A DNA stretch of 64,000 nt from Pseudorhodoplanes sp. (GCA_032027085.1 JAVSMS010000001.1:3511730-3575729); one strand, 5' to 3'. Counted from the stretch's first letter, positions 27,040 to 35,937 are shown. Made by a program: numbers and translations. Notes: generated by a model from the sequence alone, not told the origin.

Positions 27040-28644
27040 ATGGGGTCCCCTGAACCTGAGCTTCCGGATGACGTCGATGCGCTGAAGGCGATGATCCTCG
27101 CCATGGATGCGCAGCGGGCGCAGGTCGAGGCGCGGAATGTCGAACTCGAACAGCGCAACACCCATCTTGAGGCGATGACCAAAGCCGCCGACGAGCGCAT
27201 TGCGCGGCTGACGGCGACGATCAAGGTCCTGGAACGGGGCCGCTTCGGTCGCCGCTCCGAACGGCTGGGCGCCGATGCGCTGAGCGAAGAGCAGTACGCG
27301 TTGGTGTTCGATGAGATCGCAACCGGCGTGGCGGCGATCAGGGCGCAACTCGCCAAGGCGGCGGGACCGTCGAAGAACCCGCGTGCACCGCGTCCACGCA
27401 AGAACTTTTCCGATCATCTCGAGCGAGTCGAGATCGTGATCGAGCCCGAGGTCCCGGTCGGTTGCGAGGGGCTGGAGCGTATTCTGATCGGCGAGGACGT
27501 CTCCGAACGGCTCGACGTGACGCCGGCGAAGTTCCGGGTGATCGTCACGCGCCGTCCCAGATACGTCTACAAGGGCTGGGATGGGGTTGCGCAGGCGGCT
27601 GCGCCCGCCCGCATCATCGAGAGCGGCATTCCGACGGAGGCGCTGCTGGCGCAGATCGCGGTGGCGAAGTATGCCGATGGCCTGCCGCTTTACCGCCAGG
27701 AAGCGATCTACGCGCGCGACAAGGTCGAGATCGACCGGGCGTTGATGGCGCAGTGGATGGGTCGGATCGGCTTCGAACTTGAGCCGCTGGCCGAACATCT
27801 GCTGCTGCGGATCAAGCAAGGCGAGCGGATTTTTGCCGATGAGACGACCTTGCCGACGCTGGCGCCGGGATCGGGAAAGACCAGGACAGCGTATCTTTGG
27901 GCGTATGTCCGGGACGATCGCCCCTTCGGCGGCAGCGACCCGCCGATGGTGGCGTATCGCTTCGAGGACAGTCGCGCCGGTGCATGCGTTGCCCGTCATC
28001 TGGATGGCTATAGCGGCATCCTGCAAGTCGATGGATATGCCGGATATCGGCGACTGGCCCGCACCGATCAGGGCAACGACGGCGTGACGCTGGCCGCGTG
28101 CTGGTCGCACGTGCGGCGCAAGTTCTATGAACTGCACGTCGCGGACCAGTCAGCGATCGCTTCGCACACGATCGCGCTGATGGCACCGCTGTGGACCATC
28201 GAGGCGGAGGTCCGCGGCCACGATCCCGAAATACGGATGAAAACGCGCCAGGATAAGTCCGCTCCCACCGTCGCCGCTCTCTTCGCGCTGTGGGAAAAGG
28301 AATTGCCGAAACTGTCGGGCAAGTCGAAGCTCGCTGAAGCGATCCGCTACGCCGTCTCCCGGCGCGGCGCACTCGAACGCTTCCTCACCGACGGCCGGAT
28401 CGAAATCGATTCCAACACCGTCGAGCGTGCGATCCGACCGCAAACGATTACGCGCAAGAACAGCCTGTTCGCCGGCAGCGATGGCGGCGGTCAAACATGG
28501 GCGACCATCGCGACCCTGTTGGCGACAGCCAGAATGAACCAGGTCGATCCACTGGCCTGGCTCACCCGCACTCTTGAACGCATCGCCAACGGATGGCCCA
28601 ATAGCCGTATCGATAAAATCATGCCGTGGAATTATCCACGCTGA
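27040..28644 (+). CDS. tnpC: IS66 TnpC transposase
   Basis: 534 residues from the ATG at 27040; a TTG two codons upstream is possible. An N-terminal leucine-zipper-like coil (LKAMILAMDAQRAQVEARNV) precedes the zinc-binding-like region and the DDE core: ADETTLPTLAPG, QVDGYAGYRRLAR, and NTVERAIRPQTITRKNSLFA with the catalytic glutamate. The C-terminal end GGQTWATIATLLATARMN is typical. The frame is intact. Confidence 0.95.
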   Translation: MGSPEPELPDDVDALKAMILAMDAQRAQVEARNVELEQRNTHLEAMTKAADERIARLTATIKVLERGRFGRRSERLGADALSEEQYALVFDEIATGVAAIRAQLAKAAGPSKNPRAPRPRKNFSDHLERVEIVIEPEVPVGCEGLERILIGEDVSERLDVTPAKFRVIVTRRPRYVYKGWDGVAQAAAPARIIESGIPTEALLAQIAVAKYADGLPLYRQEAIYARDKVEIDRALMAQWMGRIGFELEPLAEHLLLRIKQGERIFADETTLPTLAPGSGKTRTAYLWAYVRDDRPFGGSDPPMVAYRFEDSRAGACVARHLDGYSGILQVDGYAGYRRLARTDQGNDGVTLAACWSHVRRKFYELHVADQSAIASHTIALMAPLWTIEAEVRGHDPEIRMKTRQDKSAPTVAALFALWEKELPKLSGKSKLAEAIRYAVSRRGALERFLTDGRIEIDSNTVERAIRPQTITRKNSLFAGSDGGGQTWATIATLLATARMNQVDPLAWLTRTLERIANGWPNSRIDKIMPWNYPR

Positions 28645-28829
28645 ACGGCCTCGGCTTCTCGCTTACTCATCTCCTGCATATCCAGGATCTGAACCGTGTC
28701 CGTCGGCCAACGCTTCTTGATCACGTGAGCTGCTGCATAGGCAGCCTGCTTGTCGTCTCGGAAGGTGCGGTTTACGCCGTTGACGAGGATATGGTAGCCC
28801 TAGTCGTCTTTCAGAATTCCACTTTTCAT

Positions 28830-29066
28830 AAAGGCTGAGATAGCCGATTCCCGATTTTCTGAATGCGCTATGGTGCGCCCATGTAGGAACGCCTCATCAA
28901 CTCTCCCGCGACTTTGGCGTTTATTCTGCATGGGCGCCGCTCAGACGTTGGGCGAAATAAAGCCCGCGATTGTGCGGAGCACGTCTTGTATTCGAGCCGC
29001 GCATTGCCAATTGAGGTATGTACCTGAGAAATCATTTTTGGGTTATTTCAAACGAGGACAATAAAA
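28830..29066. other. Non-coding stretch inside the element
   Basis: About 240 bases with no credible gene. A frame of 64 codons from 28870 has rare-looking composition and no ribosome-binding site. The right end of this stretch carries the ribosome-binding site of the 40-residue gene, and its promoter should lie here. Confidence 0.4.
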
Positions 29067-29189
29067 ATGACAAACGAACCTCAGAAGACTCTCTCTCCCG
29101 ATACGAAGCAGCCGGCGCAGAACCCGCAACAGAGCCAGGGCGATCCGAAGTCCGGCAGCGAAAAGTCTGACAGCCAGCAGCAGAAGTAA
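29067..29189 (+). CDS. Small Gln/Pro/Ser-rich protein (40 aa)
   Basis: The ATG at 29067 is preceded by GAGG 9 nt upstream, and the stop at 29187-29189 is followed directly by a strong terminator, so this is a clean single-gene unit. The product is polar and disordered (KQPAQNPQQSQGDPKSGSEK), without cysteine or membrane segment. It resembles short stress-type or unknown proteins common in rhizobia. No function can be assigned. Confidence 0.6.
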   Translation: MTNEPQKTLSPDTKQPAQNPQQSQGDPKSGSEKSDSQQQK

Positions 29190-29207
29190 CTGGCCCGAAA
29201 ACGAAAG

Positions 29208-29232
29208 AGCCCGGCTTAGCAGCCGGGCTTTT
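29208..29232 (+). terminator. Rho-independent terminator after the 40-aa gene
   Basis: A perfect 9-bp stem, AGCCCGGCT and AGCCGGGCT, with the 4-nt loop TAGC and a TTTT run. It begins 18 bp after the stop codon of the 40-residue gene. Confidence 0.85.
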
Positions 29233-29278
29233 GATATCTGCCAGTCCGGAGACAGGCGTTCTAGAAACAGAAAGAACC

Positions 29279-29482
29279 ATGTATACACATCGTTTCGGAC
29301 AAAAGATTAGACTGCCATCTACTGTGCAGATTAAACATCAGATTTTGATTTTAATGCTCAAGGACGAGATCAAAGCTGTTCCCCATGGATCACGTTTTGA
29401 TGAAAAGAAGTCACCTGCATTGCTCAAATTACTACACTTGATAGATGCATGCGATGGTTCTTTCCACGTCGGTTCAGCTTGA
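29279..29482 (+). CDS. Hypothetical protein (67 aa)
   Basis: An open frame from the ATG at 29279 with moderate coding character (KHQILILMLKDEIKAVPHGS). The ribosome-binding site is weak (AGAAAG) and no domain is recognised. It lies between the terminator and a converging gene. It could be a chance frame. Confidence 0.3.
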   Translation: MYTHRFGQKIRLPSTVQIKHQILILMLKDEIKAVPHGSRFDEKKSPALLKLLHLIDACDGSFHVGSA

Positions 29483-29495
29483 CGCATTCCGTCGA

Positions 29496-29915
29496 TCAAG
29501 GGTTTTTTGCGGTAGACGGCATCGGTGCATGTTCACGGTGGGTGTGCAGGAAACGCGCGATCTGCCCGCGCAGATCGCCGGTACGCAACAATTCGCCCAT
29601 CGAACTGGCACTATCGAAAAGCTCGCGGCGCAGCTTTGCGGGGATTGAGTTCCATTCCATGATCACCGCGGCACCAAGGCAGCGCAGTATATGCTCTTCG
29701 CCGTCCGCAATAGCGGCATGATCTGACGGCACCCATGCGCTTTCCGGCGCCCGTATGGTCTTTTCAAAATTCTTGGACAGCCATTCCTCGTTATTAGCTA
29801 ACTCTGCGAAAGTGCGCTCAAGAGCTTTGAACTCGCGGATCTCGGCGGGGATTTGGGCCTGATTCGCACGTTTTCGATATTCTTGCTCCGTAGCTCGATA
29901 TTTTGATGTGAACAT
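29496..29915 (-). CDS. Conserved rhizobial hypothetical protein (139 aa)
   Basis: The ATG at 29915 has a strong GGAGGAGG site. The helical soluble protein shows a pattern I associate with a family widespread in Bradyrhizobium-like genomes: ELANNEEWLSKNFEKTI, AAVIMEWNSIPAKLRRELFD and GQIARFLHTHRE. No catalytic motif is visible and the function is unknown. Such genes occur both in backbones and in mobile DNA. Confidence 0.7.
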   Translation of the reverse strand: MFTSKYRATEQEYRKRANQAQIPAEIREFKALERTFAELANNEEWLSKNFEKTIRAPESAWVPSDHAAIADGEEHILRCLGAAVIMEWNSIPAKLRRELFDSASSMGELLRTGDLRGQIARFLHTHREHAPMPSTAKNP

Positions 29916-30305
29916 GACGCCTCCTCCTGCGACAGGAACATACTGCGCTAGTGGCCACCGGGCGGCTGGACGTCAATGTCCGCTCGTCAGTGACACCCTC
30001 ATATATGGATGATGAGGAGGACTTACGAGTAAATTCATGGCCACTGCGCAACCACAACTAGGCAGTTGATAAATGTCGCAGATAAATTCAATCGAGTGTC
30101 AAATGACGCACCAATTGAAAAAAGTGGCACCCTTCCGAGCAGCAAAAGCCTTGAGCTATCACGATTAGGTGCAGGGCCACCCTGCACCTCGCAATAAGGC
30201 CATTCGTGCCTATATCAGTACATCGCCGACAAACAGCCAATTCCGATAAGTCCGGGTCGCAGCGAATGGAAAATTCCAGCGCTCCCACCCGCCCACAGGT
30301 GGATC
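29916..30305. other. Intergenic region with a strong hairpin
   Basis: About 390 bases with no gene that I can support. A perfect 10-bp stem (AGGTGCAGGG and CCCTGCACCT, 3-nt loop) lies at 30167-30189 without a T-run. The promoter of the leftward 139-residue gene and perhaps that of the rightward small-gene unit at 30306 should lie here. Confidence 0.4.
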
Positions 30306-30506
30306 ATGCCTCCAATTCAAGTCTATTCAGACGCGCACATTTTCCGCAACAAATCTGACCAGTGTCGTAATCTTGCGAATAAGACACGCTCCTTGCGCGA
30401 TGGAAGTCGCTATCGAAAGATGGCACAGGCTTATTGGACGTTAGCTGCAACAGAAGACTGGCTCGCCGGGAAAATTGCCCCCTGTGAACAGGGGCACACC
30501 ACATGA
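30306..30506 (+). CDS. Small hypothetical protein (66 aa)
   Basis: The ATG at 30306 follows AGGTGG. The helical product with FRNKSDQCRNLANKTRSLRD and MAQAYWTLAATEDWLAG resembles the short CR-LA...W-LA proteins frequent in Bradyrhizobium-like genomes, of unknown function. Its stop overlaps the ATG of a 27-residue membrane peptide (ATGA). Confidence 0.5.
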   Translation: MPPIQVYSDAHIFRNKSDQCRNLANKTRSLRDGSRYRKMAQAYWTLAATEDWLAGKIAPCEQGHTT

Positions 30507-30586
30507 CACTCTCCACATCTTTCGACACGCTCGCCCTGACTGCAGTTTTTATTTTCATCGCTGCGGTTCTGATCGGCGCCCTTTAA
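30503..30586 (+). CDS. Small membrane peptide (27 aa)
   Basis: A start-stop overlap (ATGA) with the 66-residue gene couples the two. The product is almost entirely one membrane helix (LALTAVFIFIAAVLIGAL). Small single-helix proteins of this kind often modulate membrane complexes, but no partner is evident. The support is the overlap and the clean hydrophobic pattern. Confidence 0.45.
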   Translation: MTLSTSFDTLALTAVFIFIAAVLIGAL

Positions 30587-30605
30587 GTGCAACAGGAGAG
30601 GCCGC

Positions 30606-30890
30606 GTGAAGGACAAAGCAAGGAGAGATGCCTCTCAGAAAATCGCGAACAGCTACGCCCCCCGCCCTCAACACAGCCTCGTCATGTCCGCCATGGTTGG
30701 AGCTGTGCTTGCGGGGCTAGCTTTGTTGCTCTTTGGTAAGTTCTACACCATCAACATGGCGGCGCATCCCGTCATAGTCGGTGCTACCATCTGCTCAATA
30801 GCGGCGGGGTCGATTGTCGTATGGATCGTTAGACTACGTCAGCACAAAAACGCACATCGCAGAGAGTACGATAAGACAAACCCGGGTTGA
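30606..30890 (+). CDS. Two-helix membrane protein (94 aa), hypothetical
   Basis: A GTG start at 30606 with AGGAGAGG upstream. Two membrane helices (MSAMVGAVLAGLALLLFG and VIVGATICSIAAGSIVVWIV) are separated by a short loop, with basic ends. It follows the 27-residue peptide by 19 bp and probably belongs to the same transcript. No family recognised. Confidence 0.5.
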   Translation: MKDKARRDASQKIANSYAPRPQHSLVMSAMVGAVLAGLALLLFGKFYTINMAAHPVIVGATICSIAAGSIVVWIVRLRQHKNAHRREYDKTNPG

Positions 30891-30939
30891 CACAGTTGCT
30901 ACCATCATTGGGGCAGCGATCTCCCACATAGGAGCCGAC

Positions 30940-31245
30940 ATGGCCAGGATTCCAGTCAAGTTGCGTGAAAAGTCTGCGCCTGAAGAGGAAGCGATGTCGC
31001 AGACAAATGTCGCTGATGCAACAATTCAGAAGAAGCCTGAAGCCGAGGTCATATCCTCGCAAGCGCGAAAGCCTGAACTCGGGCGCTATTGGCTGCAAGT
31101 TGATCGCCAGACAAAGCGATCGTTTGACACACCTGCTGAAGCTGAAGCGGCAGGGCTATTGATTAAATCGGCCTTTTCTCAGCTTCAGGTGTCTGTATAC
31201 GACAAGGAGGACGGCGCGAACAAGATTTTGGAGATACCCGTCTAG
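30940..31245 (+). CDS. Hypothetical protein (101 aa), SPOR-like surface
   Basis: Start at the ATG 30940 with AGGAG 5 nt upstream; the frame is open further back without supporting signals. The C-terminal half (RYWLQVDRQTKRSFDTPAEA, then KSAFSQLQVSVYDKEDG) looks like a small alpha/beta domain, and the N-terminal half is charged and disordered. No function assigned. It is the last gene of this small rightward group. Confidence 0.5.
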   Translation: MARIPVKLREKSAPEEEAMSQTNVADATIQKKPEAEVISSQARKPELGRYWLQVDRQTKRSFDTPAEAEAAGLLIKSAFSQLQVSVYDKEDGANKILEIPV

Positions 31246-31639
31246 ACTCCATGGCGAAGTAAGTCCTCATGTCGCTTTCTGCGACATCATGATACGGATG
31301 TTCGGAACTAAATCGATATGTTTGCCGGACAAATCGCGATTCCGTAGTTTGCGCAGCGCAACGGGACCAGTCAGGAACGATGGGTGTCCTAGTTCGTTTT
31401 CTGCATATGTTTGACTTGGCGACACTCATTACCTTTATTGCATCGCTTGTGGCGGGCATCGCGTCGCTGATTGGAGCGGCCGCCAAGCTCGCCGTGGCGT
31501 TAAAAAAAACAGGTAAGTGTTGGTTGTTGTGGAGCGTCGTCCAACGTTGACAATCAACATTGACGGTAACTGTACGCATAAGCAATGGCGGCTTAGTTGG
31601 CGAGCCAGTCCTGCACGGGCAAGCCCTAACTCGTCGCCA
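31246..31639. other. Junction between small-gene group and phage block
   Basis: About 390 bases between the converging small-gene group and the tape-measure gene. The only frame I would consider is the short membrane peptide listed at 31380-31550. There is no phage gene downstream of the tape measure here, which matters because tail tube, tip and fibre genes would be expected in a complete tailed phage. Confidence 0.4.
31380..31550 (+). CDS. Possible small membrane protein (56 aa)
   Basis: An ATG with AGGA 4 nt upstream opens 56 codons. They contain one hydrophobic helix (ATLITFIASLVAGIASLIGA) followed by basic residues. It is too short and too isolated for more than a tentative call. Confidence 0.3.
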   Translation: MGVLVRFLHMFDLATLITFIASLVAGIASLIGAAAKLAVALKKTGKCWLLWSVVQR

Positions 31640-33943
31640 TCACAGCTTCGGCTGAAGGCCGTAGCGACGCTCCAGCGACTTGTTCAAACGACTCTCGCCG
31701 CTATCGACGAGACCGGCGCTGGTGTCGTCGACCTGCCGGCGCATGATGACGTCAATGCGGCTTCCATCTGGCGACCGACGAACGTCCGCTTTATCACCGC
31801 CAGGCGCTTCATGGACGTGGATCTCCATGCCCGATCCACCGCCGCCGATGCGTGAGAGACCATCCATCACTCTCATGGTGCGGCCGGTGAGCTGGCGGGT
31901 CAGCACCGCCTCGCCCTCTTCGAGAATGCTCAAGAAGTTTCGCGGGCCAAGGCCGCTATCCGCAATCGGAATCGGACCTATCTTGGTCCTCGGACCGAAC
32001 CCGACCATGCCGGCGATGCCGCCGCTGTCGTACTTGCCGCCGGTGAACATGCCTCCGATTGCGCCGAAAAGACCCCCCACGCCGCTGGGGCCAACATTGC
32101 CTCTCCCAAACGGGCCTGTTCCCAGAAGCGCAGCTTGAACGACTGCCTTCATAAGGTTCTTTGTGATGTCTTTCAGAACATCGTCGAATTTTTCACCGCT
32201 GAGCGCGAGCCGATCGAACGCATCGAATGCAGTCTCCGCAAAGAAGCGCTGCCGCTCATAAAGTCTCTCAAGACTGTTTTCCGCTTTCTCCAGACCCACG
32301 ACATGGGTCGCATATTCATTGGAGAGGCGGGCGATCTCCTCTCTACGTTGAGCCGTGACCTGCGCGCCTGCCCGCTCGGCCGCGGTCAGAAGCTGGAGTT
32401 CAGCCCGGGATCTGGCTTGCTCGAACGTGCTGGCACCAATGGTCCTGGTCTGCCGCTCGATTTCTGCTGATCGGGTGCTGATCGATCTTGTGGCTCGCTC
32501 ATACTCGTTGAGCGTTGCCGCGTTGTCCTGCTTGGCTGCTGGTGGCTTGAAGTCGGCCAGCGAGACTGGCTTCACCGACGGCACGTAGGGAGCACGGCCT
32601 TCCTGCGACAAGGCAAATTCCGGAATCCGTCGCGCGCTTGCCTGACTACCCGAGAGAAACGAATTCACCGCGGCCCGCGTCGTGGCACTGATGGCTTGTT
32701 CCTCTTCGCGCAAGGCCTTCACGGTCGCTTCAATCATTGAGAGACGCTGGCGGTCAACATCAAGGCCCGTTGCGGATGCCGTTGCCCGCGCGTCGGCAAG
32801 CTGCTTCTCCCAATCGGCAATTTCCTTTGTCAGCGAGACAAGCTTGCGAACCTCTTCGCTGTCGGCACCCGGCACATTGAGCGCCCCTGCCCGCAAAGCC
32901 TCTTCGGCGGAAAATTTTACGTTGGCGAGACGGCCCAGGAGACCGAAGAACGGATGAATTGCCAGGCGATCAAAGTATTTTTCAGTTCCTTTAAGTCGTG
33001 AGTTCAGAGCGTCGATCACTCCCGGCACGCGATCGATCACCGAAGCCACATTGTTTAGGTTTTGCGCAAAAGACTTCGATGCTCCGACCGTTTCATCAAT
33101 TTTACCCACCAGGCCGATGAAGGAATTCGAAATACGGTTCGTTGCCTGTCCGACAGTGGCCTCCGTCATTGCAGCCTGAGCGCTCAATTGAGGCATACCC
33201 GCGAGAAATGCCCGGAAGAACGCCTCCGAGGATACTTTGCCCTCGAGCACAAGCTGGCGCAGCTTTGATACCGAATTGCCTGCTTCCAGAAGGCCAGCAG
33301 CGACCGCCTGCAGTATTGGGCGCGCGCCTTCGTTGACTGAGTTGAATTCCTCCGCTCGGACCGTACCGCTGCCCAAGGCTTGCGAAAGCTGCAGCAACGC
33401 TCCTGAAGCTTGTTCGGCATCGGAGCTCGAAACACGAAGCGCGAGCGCGACACCGTCGGTAAATTTCATCAGATCGGCAGACGAAGCGCCAAGTTCTTTC
33501 TGGACCTGCGATGCGCGCGAATAGAGGACTGCAAGCGGCGCGATGGCAGCGCCGTGTCGCTGTGCGATATCCGTCAGGCCTGAAATCGTGCTCTGAAGTT
33601 CCCTGCCCTGCAATCCTGTGACTTTAAGCTGGTTCTGAAGGGTAACGTACTGGCCAGCCGCTGACGTGATCGCGCTGACGGTTCCAGCCGCCGAAATGCC
33701 GAGACCAGCGACACCAAGCCCGCGAACCATGAACGCCTGTGCGTTTCCCAACGATCTATAGGCGGGCACCAATGTGGCGATCGACTTTGTCATCGCCGCA
33801 TTGTGGGCAGTAACGGTCGCCAAGTGACGAGAAGTGTTCCTGCTGAACGCCGTGACGGTCCGTTCGCCACGCTGAAAATCACCGACGAACCGCTGCAGGT
33901 CCGCGGTCAATCCAACGTAAATGCTTCCAATTTGCGCGGCCAT
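31640..33943 (-). CDS. Phage tail tape-measure protein
   Basis: 767 residues. The N-terminal part (about 60-290) matches the tape-measure N-terminal domain: a hydrophobic run (FMVRGLGVAGLGISAAGTVS), then LQNQLKVTGLQGRELQ and GTVRAEEFNSVNEGARPILQ. A central coiled region (ASTFEQARSRAELQLLTAAE) and a glycine-rich C-terminal part (FGAIGGMFTGGKYDSGGIAG) follow. In siphophages this protein sets tail length. It starts 7 bp after terL in the same direction. The tail genes usually found with it are missing on both sides. Confidence 0.85.
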   Translation of the reverse strand: MAAQIGSIYVGLTADLQRFVGDFQRGERTVTAFSRNTSRHLATVTAHNAAMTKSIATLVPAYRSLGNAQAFMVRGLGVAGLGISAAGTVSAITSAAGQYVTLQNQLKVTGLQGRELQSTISGLTDIAQRHGAAIAPLAVLYSRASQVQKELGASSADLMKFTDGVALALRVSSSDAEQASGALLQLSQALGSGTVRAEEFNSVNEGARPILQAVAAGLLEAGNSVSKLRQLVLEGKVSSEAFFRAFLAGMPQLSAQAAMTEATVGQATNRISNSFIGLVGKIDETVGASKSFAQNLNNVASVIDRVPGVIDALNSRLKGTEKYFDRLAIHPFFGLLGRLANVKFSAEEALRAGALNVPGADSEEVRKLVSLTKEIADWEKQLADARATASATGLDVDRQRLSMIEATVKALREEEQAISATTRAAVNSFLSGSQASARRIPEFALSQEGRAPYVPSVKPVSLADFKPPAAKQDNAATLNEYERATRSISTRSAEIERQTRTIGASTFEQARSRAELQLLTAAERAGAQVTAQRREEIARLSNEYATHVVGLEKAENSLERLYERQRFFAETAFDAFDRLALSGEKFDDVLKDITKNLMKAVVQAALLGTGPFGRGNVGPSGVGGLFGAIGGMFTGGKYDSGGIAGMVGFGPRTKIGPIPIADSGLGPRNFLSILEEGEAVLTRQLTGRTMRVMDGLSRIGGGGSGMEIHVHEAPGGDKADVRRSPDGSRIDVIMRRQVDDTSAGLVDSGESRLNKSLERRYGLQPKL

Positions 33944-33950
33944 GGTTGCC

Positions 33951-35567
33951 TCACATTGTCACGACGTAGTTCTGTGGATCGAAGGTTTCGGATTCAAATA
34001 TCGAGCGCCCGTTCTGCCCTGCACTGGCTCGTGATACGGCCATCGCGGCCGCGACCGCGCCATCGATGCTCAGCCAGCGTTTGGACTTGTGAAGGCTAGT
34101 TAGGTGACCGTGTTTGTTTCTTTCTGCCTCAGCATTGGCAAAACAGAACCGTAAAACGGGGTGCCCACCGTGGCGGAACCGTCCGGAAACAATTGCGCGT
34201 TCCAACTCAGTTAGCGCCGGCATCATGAGGCTCGGCACCTGCCTGAAATCCACAACAGGAAGGCCGTCCTCCAAGAGCTGAGGTTGCACCTGGCGCGCCA
34301 AGTAGGGATCGAATGCGATCTCCTGCACATCGAAACGATCGCACAGGTCGCGGATTGTGCGCTCGACCGCCCTAAAGTCGACGACGTTCCCCTCGGTTGT
34401 CGTTATCAATCCTTTGTTGGCCCAATCCAAGTAGGGCGCGCCCGTGCGGTCCTGGCGTTCTTGGAGGTTCGCCTTCGGACAAAAGAACCACGGCCGCACC
34501 GTGTAGCCGTCGTCATCGTCTCGCCAGACAGCGAGGATGACCGTCAGATCGGTGGTGGACGACAAATCCACGCTCAGCCAACACGGCCGGCCCTTCAAAT
34601 CCGCAAGGCTGATCTGGTCACTGGCCTGATCATAGGCGGCCATATCGACAAACGGAGATAGCGCGTTATCGAGCCAAAAATTCAAATTGTACTGTTTGAA
34701 GTCATCTTCCTCGCCGGGCTTGTGCATTGCCTCTCGCACGGCCCCGCGCATTTCTTCGAGAACGGGAAATCCTTCCGTTAGCCCTGGATTGACGTAGTGC
34801 CAGAGATCCTCGTCTCGCCAGTCCGCGTTTGGCGGCGGCTCAAATATAATCGGCAAATAGGCGTCGTTTGGAATTTCGCCGGACGCTACGCGTCTAGCGT
34901 ATTGGTATTCATCCCAAGCGAGACCCGTTTGGCTACGGCCGGCGGTCGTGGTGATGCAGAGCAGAGTTCCGGGGCTCTTGATCAGGCCAGTCTTTAGGGC
35001 ACGCCAAAGTTTGCGGTTCTTGAAGGTATGCAACTCATCGAGGAAGACCGCCGACGGCGTGCTGCCGTGAGAAATATCGCCCTCAGCGGAAAGAAGCCGC
35101 AGCGTCGAGCCGGCGTCCTGGTGCTCCAGATAATCGCTGCGAATCTTCACCTTCTTTCTCAACGCCGGCGTTGAGCGCACCATGCCCACGGCTTCGTCGA
35201 AGGCGTATTCCGCTTGTTCCTCGCCACCGGCACCAAGCATAACCTGGCCAAGCGCAACCTTCTCGTGGCCCATCGAATGCAGCAGCCCCAGACCGCCACC
35301 AATCGTGGCTGTCTTGCGGGCCCCGCGCGGAATCATGATGAAAACGGTTCGGACAATGCGCCTGCCATCGAGGTGGCGTGGCCCGTAGATCCGGCGGACT
35401 ATGCGCTCCCAGAAGCGGGGCAGACCGAAGCCTCGGTCCTGTGCAGTCGACAGAGGATGCTTCAGCGCACGGAAAAATCCGACCGCCCGCTCGCCATGAC
35501 CGAGAGGATCCGGGATCGGCGAGTCATCAAACACCCAATGCGGTCGCGTCGCTGTCTGGCTTTTCAT
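33951..35567 (-). CDS. terL: Phage terminase large subunit (HK97/P27 type)
   Basis: 538 residues from the ATG at 35567 (MKSQTATRPHWVFDDSP); an upstream in-frame start exists but overlaps more of terS. The ATPase domain has a Walker A-like MIPRGARKTATIGG and the Walker B region SAVFLDELHTFKN, followed by the coupling motif CITTTAG. The nuclease domain begins at LSVDLSSTTDLT and includes EIAFDPYLARQ. It packages DNA into the procapsid. Its start overlaps the terS end by 41 nt. Confidence 0.93.
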   Translation of the reverse strand: MKSQTATRPHWVFDDSPIPDPLGHGERAVGFFRALKHPLSTAQDRGFGLPRFWERIVRRIYGPRHLDGRRIVRTVFIMIPRGARKTATIGGGLGLLHSMGHEKVALGQVMLGAGGEEQAEYAFDEAVGMVRSTPALRKKVKIRSDYLEHQDAGSTLRLLSAEGDISHGSTPSAVFLDELHTFKNRKLWRALKTGLIKSPGTLLCITTTAGRSQTGLAWDEYQYARRVASGEIPNDAYLPIIFEPPPNADWRDEDLWHYVNPGLTEGFPVLEEMRGAVREAMHKPGEEDDFKQYNLNFWLDNALSPFVDMAAYDQASDQISLADLKGRPCWLSVDLSSTTDLTVILAVWRDDDDGYTVRPWFFCPKANLQERQDRTGAPYLDWANKGLITTTEGNVVDFRAVERTIRDLCDRFDVQEIAFDPYLARQVQPQLLEDGLPVVDFRQVPSLMMPALTELERAIVSGRFRHGGHPVLRFCFANAEAERNKHGHLTSLHKSKRWLSIDGAVAAAMAVSRASAGQNGRSIFESETFDPQNYVVTM

Positions 35568-35937
35568 CGTGGCCCTGCATGCCCTTGCGAGAGCGCGCGG
35601 CCGGCGACAGGCCAAGCTCGCCTCCCAGCCTCGCCACGATCTCGTTTGCCTTGTTCATCAGGCCGTGAGCAGGATGCGGCTTGGGTTCGCCAGTCTTGGT
35701 GCGGACGAAGGCGCCATCTTTCTCGATAGCTTTCACACACTCCGCTATCTGCCAAATTGCGATCACGTATGACGCGATTAGAGGCAATGTGCTGTCGTGC
35801 AGCAGTTGTCGAGATCGAAGATCGGCAACGACTCGATCCCAATCGGGGCGTGCTGACTTCGGAATGTGAGACGGAGCTGGCGGAAGATCTGACAAGCCGC
35901 CCTCGATTGGCTTCAGTTCGGGATATCTGCCGCGCAT
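35527..35937 (-). CDS. terS: Phage terminase small subunit (P27 family)
   Basis: 136 residues. The conserved P27 features are visible: PPAPSHIPKSARPDWDRVVADL, an all-helical centre (STLPLIASYVIAIWQIAECV) and the end region MNKANEIVARLGGELGLSPAARSR. The protein recognises the packaging site and feeds DNA to TerL. It sits between the head-closure gene, whose stop abuts its start, and terL. In satellite elements TerS decides which genome is packaged, so its specificity is of interest. Confidence 0.88.
   Translation of the reverse strand: MRGRYPELKPIEGGLSDLPPAPSHIPKSARPDWDRVVADLRSRQLLHDSTLPLIASYVIAIWQIAECVKAIEKDGAFVRTKTGEPKPHPAHGLMNKANEIVARLGGELGLSPAARSRKGMQGHDEKPDSDATALGV

Larger units (their letters stand above)
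26147..28666 (+). mobile_element. IS66-family insertion sequence with 8-bp target duplication
   Basis: 2520 bp. The left end begins GTAAGCGACAAG and the right end, read on the other strand, begins GTAAGCGAGAAG, the typical IS66 terminus. The 8 bases TCATCTCC stand directly outside both ends (26139-26146 and 28667-28674), an exact target duplication of the expected length. It carries tnpA, tnpB and tnpC in order, all intact. The perfect duplication implies a recent single insertion. Confidence 0.95.
26101..28829 (-). pseudogene. Small gene remnant with an internal stop, split by IS66
   Basis: Reading leftward from the ATG at 28829, and skipping the IS66 element and one 8-bp target copy, gives 66 residues: MKSGILKDD, an in-frame TAG at 28800-28802, then GYHILVNGVNRTFRDDKQAA and on to a stop at 26101-26103. 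It resembles small proteins common in Bradyrhizobium-like genomes with a YHI-VNG-xRTF-DD pattern. The TAG and the insertion each break it. The coordinates span the IS; the coding parts are 28829-28667 and 26146-26101. Confidence 0.5.

Noticed and set aside
31163-31585. 140-codon leftward frame between the small genes and the tape measure
   Set aside because: Irregular Arg/Thr/Ser-rich composition, overlap with the 101-residue gene, and no start signal.
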